In this document: in pieces, positions 39,601 through 64,000 of the stretch
Numbering within the stretch: position 1 is the stretch's first letter
How the letters are laid out: each line of letters begins with the position of its first letter
Assembly (NCBI GenBank): GCA_037389465.1
Contig: JAZARR010000069.1
Span: 119,501-183,500, forward strand
Source: Baylisascaris procyonis
Taxonomy: Eukaryota; Nematoda; Chromadorea; Rhabditida; Ascarididae
DNA: 64,000 bases
Direction of reading: 5' to 3'
Notes under the pieces: model-generated
What the model was told of the DNA's origin: nothing
The model's database searches: none
The model's input: only the letters and a program-made list of their open reading frames with translations
Made by a program: the position numbers and the translations under genes

Positions 39601-42600
39601 GCACTGTCGAGGGAACTCACCAAATTAATTGTGAATTCGAAGCCTTTCTAGAGTCATTGGTTCTGTCATATTGATTTTGATGTGTTTGAGGCCATCAGAG
39701 CTGTTCCCAGTATCAAAGTCCAAATTTTATGTTTTATTGCTGAGTGGAATAACTCATTTTTAAGGTGCATAAGCGCAGTTTGAGTCAGAGCTTAGTGGAT
39801 ACGGCGGCGATGGCAGCAGCTCACGCTTTCGACAATATTTCCGATTGGCTGGAGCATTCGTCTGCAAGCGCACAAAGTGACAAACTAAAGTTGGATCGTG
39901 CAGCATCTTTAGCACCTCAGTTGGCTGCCGAAATGCAGCGAGCAGTAAGCGCTTGTGATTTCGTCTCAGTTACGAACTAGTTTGAAGTGTTGAACATGCG
40001 CAGCGCTTCGTTACGGCAGATAATTTAGGCTTTTGTTATCTCGGCCATTGCTTGCATAATAGTATGCCAGATTAGCGAGAGTGCGGATTATTGATGGCGC
40101 ATAAAGTTTAGTTTAATTCTTTACTCAGGTTTATGGTTCGTGTTTTTTTCTATGTGCTGTTTATCCTAATAAGAAAGATATAGATGAAAGACAGACATGA
40201 CATAATGGTAAGAAACATGATTAGTACGTATTGTTATATACCCCTTTACAACAATGAAATATTTCTCTCATATTAGAGTGTAGTAGGAGATGTAGAGTAC
40301 GCTGTAAAAGAAGTCTGTATTTGTAATACAGCATAAATGAAATCTTTCATTTTCAACTCAGCTCAGTCGTCTTGAAATGCGTCAGTGAAGTTTATTAGCA
40401 AACATTTTGAAGATTTGTTAGAAGTTGAAGTAATTGCGTATTATATTGCAAATGATGCATACTTAACAGTGTAGACAAAGAAATGATTGAAATGGAGAAT
40501 TCAATTTAAATTTTCCGATAGCTGTTTGAAAATGAGATTGAAGTATAAAGTAGACAAAAAGCAGCGCCAAGCCTTAGAAGGCTAATGAAGGTTCATCTTT
40601 CAGTGTTTGGTACATATCAGATAAAGATGTGCCATTGTGTGATGCACCTGTAAGGTAGATGCAGTTACGTAGTTTTGGAACTGTAATTTGCCATCACACC
40701 ATAACCTGGTCGGAGTTCAAAAGAAAGTTATATATGTCCCTTTGCACCATCGAAGGGAGCCGGAGGTGGGTTTAGTAAGAACCTGAGCTTATGCTACTTT
40801 AGTTACATCGTGCATGTTCAGCCTTTGCGCAATAATGTCACTCCTCCCTATCCATTCCTTCCATCCCCCCCCCCCTTCCACTTCCTAGTACATATCATTA
40901 AACCCAGCTACTAAGCAGAGAAATAGACAAAAAGAGTAAAACAAACGAAGTCTGCTATGGAAAGAAAAACGATGGAAACGTCATGGTGCTATGGACAATG
41001 CAATCCATAAAGATCTCCGTAGCATGAAAGAATATAGACTAGGAGGTAATGCCCGCCAAGTTGACAGAAAGATGAGACGATTTGCACATTTCATCTTGTC
41101 GTGGGTGGTACCCGAGTCGAGACTTAAGTTTGGGATGCTTCGGACAGCGATATCTCGGGAACGGAGCTTCGTATGGAAAAGTGTAATTGCACTTTTGAGC
41201 TCTTCGGCACAAATTGAATCAAATGTGCCCGCCACTGTTTAGAAATTAAAGGAAACTTTTTTGCGCGCGACAGCAAACACAATTTTGTTGACCATGGCCT
41301 CGAAGTCGGAATTCCCCGTTCTTTCTCCTTCGGTAATTACCCTGATCAGAAAAATTTAGGAGTGTTTGATGGCGGCAGGTTATGCATCTTATCAAGCTTT
41401 ACGATCTTTGCCATTACAAAATCTCACCTTGTGAGCGTTTTTTTTTTCTGTGCTTTACAACGCTTCTCGCTCACCATTTCAACATTGTTTGCGTTCAGTA
41501 TCTGTCATTTATTCTGTTGTAATGTTCAGTTAGATCATATTTACGTAATGGTTATGTCAGGAAGGAGAGGACAGGCCCACTTCATATTTGGAAACTTTGA
41601 TGCAGCGTGAAGTACCGCGTGACGCGCTTATCTCTCCGATGTACGCCTCCTGCGAGAGCTTAAAGCAACTCTCTCCAATGTGGTTTATTGTGAGTATTCC
41701 AATGCTTATATCTCAACAGACGATATCGTCATACTGCACTCTCACCCCTTCCTCCCCAATTGTGTCTAAAAATTTGCACAGCGACCTATTTGCACCTGCC
41801 GTGTCTAAAAATACGATTATATTGTATTTTCTATGTTTATGTATTTACTTCTGCTGCGTTTGGGTTTGTCAAAAGTCACATGGCGATATCCCTCTCACAC
41901 ACAAAAAAACCACAGTACTCTTCTTGCATTTCAACCGTACTCGAATCATGCTTCAAAGAAGTCTTATAGAATTGAAGATAACAGGCCACTTTCTGATATG
42001 AATTCTCTTCATAACCACTGTTTTTGCGTTTCGCGAGTTGAAACCATGGCGCGGAAGTGCAGAGAGACAGGCACATACATGCACACATACACCCACACAG
42101 GCAGACAGATGCACAAACATGAAGTTGCGACCACGCGCCGTTGAGGTTTTTTACAAAAGCACGTAGAAACCACTGCGATGAACGAGAAGGCGGCGCTTAG
42201 TCGAAAGACGGCTTGCTGCATATTTTTGCTTCAGTATTATAGGCAGGTAAATATTCGAAAGTGTTTTTTGCTAACATCTAAAAGCCCTCTAAGTATCTTT
42301 TAAGCCCAAATATACCTGACATAAACGTGCAGTGTGCTTTTATTTTTGTGATGAATTCGCTGCAATACTACATTTGTAGTAACCGCATAATGATGCAGCT
42401 GTAGTTTTTTTTTTTTTTTTAATAATATCCACAGTTTATGGCAGGTCCGGACAAATATTGCTATTGTTAAATTCGTAACCGTCCATATAAAATATAACTA
42501 TGAATCTTCTACCAGGCTTTTTCTAAGGTTATTGAATTATATGTGGTTAAATAACCCACAGTTTCGGTAATTTCTTTATGTGATAAAGAAGTAAGCATGC

Positions 42601-44279
42601 AGGAAAACCGGCAGCTGAAATTTTGTGGTTTTATAATGTCTGTTAATGATTTCTAAAACCTGGTATGGGTTTTTTTTTAACACTTTAATAATGATTTTTC
42701 GAGGTCTTCAATGCGCATTGTTGCAATATTTTCTGAGATGGTTTTTTTTTTCGGAATTGTTTTATGCTGTGCACTGTATTTCCTAGTCGCTTAAGCGAAC
42801 TTTTTCTAACTGCTGCTCTACAACTGAATTTGAAAAGAATTTTTATCTAATTTTTGTCTAATTTAATCTAATATCTAATTTTTTAATCTAATTTTTTATC
42901 TAGTCTAAAATTTTTGAAAACTCTCGTAATGTCTCACTTACTTCTTTAATTTCAATAAAAGCTTTAGTGAGAATTTGCAGTACAGATCATTTGTGTTTTG
43001 TATTCTTTTTTCCGAATTATATTTTTATTCCTAATCTCATAACCTTTAATTCAGTCATCAGTGTTACGTTGTCCTTCAAATATGCTACCATTTTATCTTT
43101 TTTAAATGTATAAAGCTGCATTCGTCGATAGCCTTATCAGCAGGTGCGATAGTCTGAATAGGTTTTATGTTGATACGATCTCTATTGTTTTTGATAATTA
43201 TCTGATTGTTTATCCTAGTCTCACCTTTATAGAATTCACTGGCAAGTGCATTTCTCAATTAATCTTTATTTATTCCTCGAAATATGTTGAAACTTTTTTT
43301 GGATATATATGTTTCGATCTAGCCATAAATATGACTAATTTCTCGAAAAGTCCTATATCTGAAAGTATATTTTAAAGTGTTTTATTCTTTGCATCTTTTT
43401 AAAAATGGGCATCTTAGAAGTGGTGCTTATGATTATAAAGGTGTTAGTGATTAGCACATACCGTTTTTGTTTTCATTATTTGCCTCTTTTACTTTAAACT
43501 TTCAGTGGTTAGGGTGGGTATCATTTAATGCAACGCTTCAGTCTTGTTTTTGTTTTTTATTGTTTATTTATTCATTCATTTGTTTTATTTTTTTTTTTTT
43601 TTGGGGGGGGGGGAGGGCGGAATATCCGTTCCCTTGTTTGGTTTATTTTAGTTCGATCCTTTCAGATCTTTTGAAGTTTTGCCTAAATGAGCTTTAAATT
43701 GATGCTTTCATCTTTGAATACCGGATATTAATCTTCTGAAGCTGACCAATTTACACAAAGCAATCCAAGCTAATGCTGATTGTACTTCCCATCTCATCTT
43801 TTTTCGGGAAATTCACTGAATGCTCAATTATAAGTGAGATGTGAGGATGCTGCTTAAATATTGGAACAAGAGCGGATTGCATTCTTAAGTTGGTCGGGGA
43901 ATAGGAAACTCTGAAGATCTCTGCCAAGGCTTTGATTATTTGTTTTTATCGTTAGGACGATAGCACCAGCTGTCGGTGAGAATGTACGATTAATAGGCTA
44001 TAGTGTTATAGAATTTTGTAGGGACTAGGGACTTTGTTGAATGGAGGTTTATTGAAGGCTTGTCATATGGACCCACTTCTCGACGACACGATATCATTCG
44101 CGCGGAAGGTGCGAGCATGTGGGGGTCGCGTTATGAGCGTTGACCTCTTGGACAGTCTACCTCACGGATTTCTGAACTTCACGTTGGTGTCACCTGAGTG
44201 CCGCGAAGGTGCTAAACTATCCCTCTTGCGTATCAAGGAGGCGCTTGGCATTTCTGATTCAACAAGTGGTATTTCGTAG
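24668..44279 (+). CDS. hosl-1: Hormone-sensitive lipase
   Basis: Hydrolyses stored acylglycerols and steryl esters on lipid droplets. Exons: 24668-~24800, 25807-25879, 26562-26724, 27157-27297, 27857-28012, 28453-28515, ~28731-28968, 30812-31041, 32269-32413, 32696-32838, 33965-34043, ~34262-34370, 35336-35512, 35707-35722, 35819-35989, 36244-36317, 36895-37077, 37949-38040, 38926-39184, 39765-39944, 41252-41332, 41606-41689, 44058-44279. The N-terminal HSL domain runs from LADDNEQFF to ILSPEQRAS. The alpha/beta-hydrolase core has the HGGG oxyanion hole (31000-31011), the nucleophile elbow GDSAGG (32725-32742), the acid in DPLLDD (44070) and the His in HGFLNF (44163). Between core halves lies a Ser/acid-rich regulatory insert of roughly 400-470 residues, longer than in mammals, containing HKRSLSQS. 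The protein is about 1,000 residues. Most phases join; breaks near 28775 and 34320, the end of the first listed exon and the start codon are unresolved. Confidence 0.92.
24801..25806 (+). other. Lipase intron with unexplained exon-like segments
   Basis: Between two lipase exons lie two open, splice-flanked stretches: about 25504-25616 (after caagcag, before gtaagg, ending near LLKTCRK) and about 25720-25758 (after cttcgcag). Neither aligns with the lipase N-domain, where flanking exons already give near-continuous homology, and phases do not fit. The reverse strand of the first is equally open. They may be part of a dispersed repeat, an alternative exon or chance. Nothing firm can be said. 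Confidence 0.3.
30159..30392. repeat. 34-bp hairpin tandem repeat, 7 copies
   Basis: Seven head-to-tail units of 32-34 bp in a lipase intron. The core of a unit is GATGTCTGCCTTCATCGG followed by ATGGCC. CCGATG at one unit boundary pairs with CATCGG eight bases later, so each unit can fold into a 6-bp stem with an 8-nt loop. Copies of 34 and 33 bp alternate at first (ending CTTTCTGAG or CTTCCGAG), showing expansion by dimers. It is more GC-rich than the surrounding intron. There are no unique spacers, so it is not a CRISPR array. Confidence 0.95.
35707..35722 (+). other. Putative 16-nt micro-exon of the lipase
   Basis: A 16-base segment after a strong acceptor (ttccccag) and before gtagtt. 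It links exon 35336-35512 (ends in phase 0) to exon 35819-35989 (which needs one preceding base). Inserting it gives VPYFD plus a completed Ile codon and restores the frame; without it the two flanking exons do not join. It belongs to the regulatory insert. Confidence 0.5.
39765..39944 (+). other. Lipase exon with conserved phospho-regulatory motif
   Basis: This 60-residue exon opens with VHKRSLSQSLVDTAAMAAA. In mammals the regulatory module contains RRSVSEAAL, where the first Ser is the PKA site and the second the AMPK-linked site. Here basic-basic-Ser-hydrophobic-Ser followed by an Ala-rich helix is kept. This supports hormone- or nutrient-linked phospho-control of the enzyme, by inference from mammals. 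Confidence 0.6.
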
Positions 44280-46907
44280 TTGGTTGTATGAAAGAAGCGT
44301 GAAGGAAGAAATCATCAATACATATTTGGATGTTTTCGTTATTACTGGAATAGATCAGTGAGGTTTTACAGGTTTCCTAGAACAAGGGGAGCAGTTTTCG
44401 AGCGGAGAGAGCAAAATGAAATGCCACTCTGTTGAAAAGAGGGAAAGGAAAAGGGGGAGGAGGGAGTGGCAGTCAAGAGGAAACAATAACGTTTGGAAAT
44501 CTTGATTACTGAGGTCAGGACATGCACGTACCGCTATTCATTGCACCCAAAACTGCGTTGTTCTCCTACTTTGCCCTCCATTCGTTTTATTTGCTTGTTT
44601 TGAAGGCGAGAACTCGCTGTTTCCTTTGGCCGATAGTCTCATAGAGTGGTCTTTTATTTTTCATGAGCGGATCTCCGATGCTTTGGAGGTTTCTTCTTTT
44701 CGTAGCAATTCTCTGCTGAGAAAAAATTCTTACATTCAAGAAAGGTCGCAATCTTCTTTCTCTTCGAAATTCTTGGAGAGGATCGGGGAATTTTTTCAGG
44801 AGAATTGATCTCTTCGAAGAAGTAACCTTTATATTAAATGATTCTAAGTCCCCCAATTCGTGAAGCTCTCATATTTTGAAAGAGGCGATTTTTTCATTAT
44901 AGGGTATGTTTTCTCAATTTTTCAAGAGGGTTAATAGAGAGAGTGTGTGTTCCTGACGTTATAAAAGAGACCAAAGATGGTAAATTTTTGTGGTAGAGGC
45001 GGAGGACTTGATTCAATTTCTAGGCAAAATGCTCAAAAATGATAATGACAATTGATATTTCCACTGAGTTTCATCAGGCGAGAGGGTTGTGGGAGGGGTG
45101 TTTCGAGAGGAGTAAGACGGAGAGGGGACTAAGGGGCGGCGGCTCTATTTTAGCAATATTCCAAAGCTTTTTTTTTGCATCGATATCTAAATTTGGAACC
45201 TTGCGAATTCGAACACACCTAAATCTGTCAAGCGGATTTCCTCTCAAATTGCTTCACTTTAATGCTTCACATGAGTTTTCACATCACAACTTCTCGTCGG
45301 AAATTGGGTTTTTCACTTTCATTATTGTAAGAGCAGTTGTATCGTATTAAATTGAAGTATGCCCATTTTACTGGTATCGTTCGAAGGAATGAATACAAAA
45401 ATAGCACATTTTTCAACGCGACTATGTCGAAATTTATTTTCTTTTTTTTATGATGCGGATAATCTTCATTACTTTTTGTTTCATTTACAGCTTGTGCGTT
45501 GGTTGTATTGTTTCTATTGGAACTGTTACCCATCTGACCAGTGTGGTTCTGCGTATCGTTTAATGCGCCATCCATTGTTTACTTGTTTGATATTTGCTGC
45601 ATCATTTTCTGAGCAATGAAGGAGATTCGATCGTATGCAATTTTTTTATGGTTCCGTTTTTTCTTATTTTCAATTTGCATAATTTGATCTGTTGCTCATT
45701 CTTGTTTCAATTAAAATTGAATGCAATCAGCATAATTCATTCGATCTGCTCTGTTTGCTTGGGTCGTCTTGGATATTTTTTGAGTCGCCGCTAATAGCTC
45801 ATCCAGTTAGAGCGTTTTGGTATATGCATATTGGTGCTGCCAAAAAAATCGAATGGGGTCGGCACCGAAATTCGTTTTTTTTTTTGCACTGTCGGCAGCA
45901 TTATTTTCCTCGTCCCGTTGCTCGACAACTTCTGGTGTAAACTTTATTGGCGTCTGGCCACTTTTAAAGTTCGTCTAAGTAGCCTCAAGCAAAATGGCCA
46001 CGAAATGGTGCCTGAAGAACTTGTCTTTGAACGCTTGCCTTTGTTTCGCACCGTGGTTTCGTCTTTTGCTGTGCAACATTTGCCGTCGTCTGGAGCGTAC
46101 TGTTGGGTGAGTCGCATCTATACAGTATGCTGTGCCGTAGGAGCGATGCCCCTCTTTTTATGTGCCCTGGTTATTGAAACGTGCCAGTTCGCGTCATAAT
46201 GTTGTCTTTCTCTTCATTTTTTCTTGAAATTTTCTTTTGAGATTACTATAAAGAACAACCTTTTTTCAGTAGTTTACGTGTTTTTGCACTATGTTGAAAC
46301 ACGAAAAGGTGTTGAATGTGGAACCGTAAAGACCTTGCGATGTTGTTCGGAGTGGAAAGCAAATATTTGACACCCAAAAGCAACAACTGGCATCATTACC
46401 ACGGAATCGCCCTATGATTTCTTTAAATAGCACATACTTTCATCTCCTTTCACCTTAAGTTTGCTCGAAACATTCTCGTCATTTATTCATCTCGCGGACC
46501 CTACAAGCCGAAGCCAACTCGAATATCCATTCGTTTACTGAGATATTGATGCGGGAACGGGCATCGCATATGATAACATCAGTGCTCTTAAGTGGGTAAG
46601 GTGGTATTATGGAGCATCGAATAGAGCGGAGGCGTGGGTGTTTTAAAAGTGCTATGAGATGATGGTATGCATATAGAGTGGTTGTGTGTTTCGCCGTAAA
46701 TCGAGATAGCCGAAGAGGACTAGGCGATTGATGGCCGCACTTCAGCTTCACCCAACTTGCGTTGCTATGGTGGCTGGCGCGACGGCCTACGGTAGGGCGG
46801 GCGCCCACAAATCGAAGTAGCGGACCGAAGGTGGCGTTGGGCGCTACTCTTCATCACTTATCATAACATTTTGCTAGCGGTTGTGCTTGTTGAGTCGTTC
46901 GCTTCGG
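44280..46907. other. Intergenic region, lipase to ETS gene
   Basis: It contains the lipase 3' UTR and the ETS promoter. Around 45979-46106 an open, splice-flanked segment (after tttaaag, before gtgagt) reads VRLSSLKQNGHEM onward, and an overlapping frame has a 38-codon ORF starting at 45993 with a favourable AAAATGG context. Neither was recognised. From about 46500 to 46900 the DNA is more GC-rich than the rest of the window, as expected near a promoter. Confidence 0.45.
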
Positions 46908-63896
<16,989 letters not shown>

Positions 63897-63981
63897 CGTG
63901 TCCTTTTATCCGTCTCCATGGCTATGATTGTCGGGGAAGGTCGCCGTGCGACCCTTCCATATGCTCATCATTTAATGCGAA

Positions 63982-63987
63982 AATAAA
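63982..63987 (+). terminator. Poly(A) signal of the ETS gene
   Basis: Canonical AATAAA 86 bases after the TAA stop of the ETS gene. It is close to the window end and fits a short nematode 3' UTR. Confidence 0.75.
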
Positions 63988-64000
63988 GCAGAAGTGGCGG

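Noticed and set aside
45790..45885. tRNA-like stretch (TAGCTCATCCAGTTAGAGCG)
   Set aside because: The D-arm-like text is there, but no matching T-arm, anticodon stem or acceptor stem could be folded.
46479..46808. 109-codon minus-strand ORF upstream of the ETS gene
   Set aside because: GC-richer promoter-like DNA with few stops; no domain and no start or splice context.

Overview
This is nuclear DNA of a nematode. Four things point there: degenerate copies of the nematode telomere hexamer TTAGGC (read as GCCTAA on this strand), worm-type intron ends (acceptors of the TTTTCAG kind), four protein-coding genes of clear metazoan families that best fit their C. elegans relatives, and long AT-rich introns of about 0.1 to 10 kb. 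The long introns and many decayed repeats fit a parasitic clade V (strongylid or hookworm-like) worm better than Caenorhabditis. That last step is inference.

Layout, all recognised genes on the + strand: (1) 1-3419 is unassigned sequence with a 0.7 kb AT microsatellite; (2) 3420-4522 is the 3' end of a two-pore-domain (TWK) potassium channel; (3) 8622-14773 is a complete seven-exon troponin I gene; (4) 14774-19900 is intergenic, with a decayed LINE endonuclease on the - strand; (5) 19920-22790 is a striking composite satellite block: G-rich, GT-rich, TA, GT-rich, then about 1.6 kb of degenerate telomeric hexamers; (6) about 24668-44279 is a hormone-sensitive lipase gene (hosl-1 type) of at least 22 recognisable exons, with a 34-bp hairpin tandem repeat in one intron; (7) 46908-63896 is an ETS transcription factor of the FEV/Pet-1 (ets-5) type, with a 10.2 kb first intron and a poly(A) signal at the window end.

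The genes do not form an operon: they are kilobases apart and functionally unrelated (membrane potential, muscle contraction, fat mobilisation, neuron identity). I recall hosl-1, ets-5 and some troponin I genes as X-linked in C. elegans, so this may be an X-derived block, but I could not check that here.

The points most worth a second look are the interstitial telomeric block between troponin I and the lipase, the large nematode-specific regulatory insert in the lipase with a conserved phospho-motif, apparent single-base frame breaks in two or three lipase exons, a 16-nt micro-exon, and possible cassette exons in the ETS gene.
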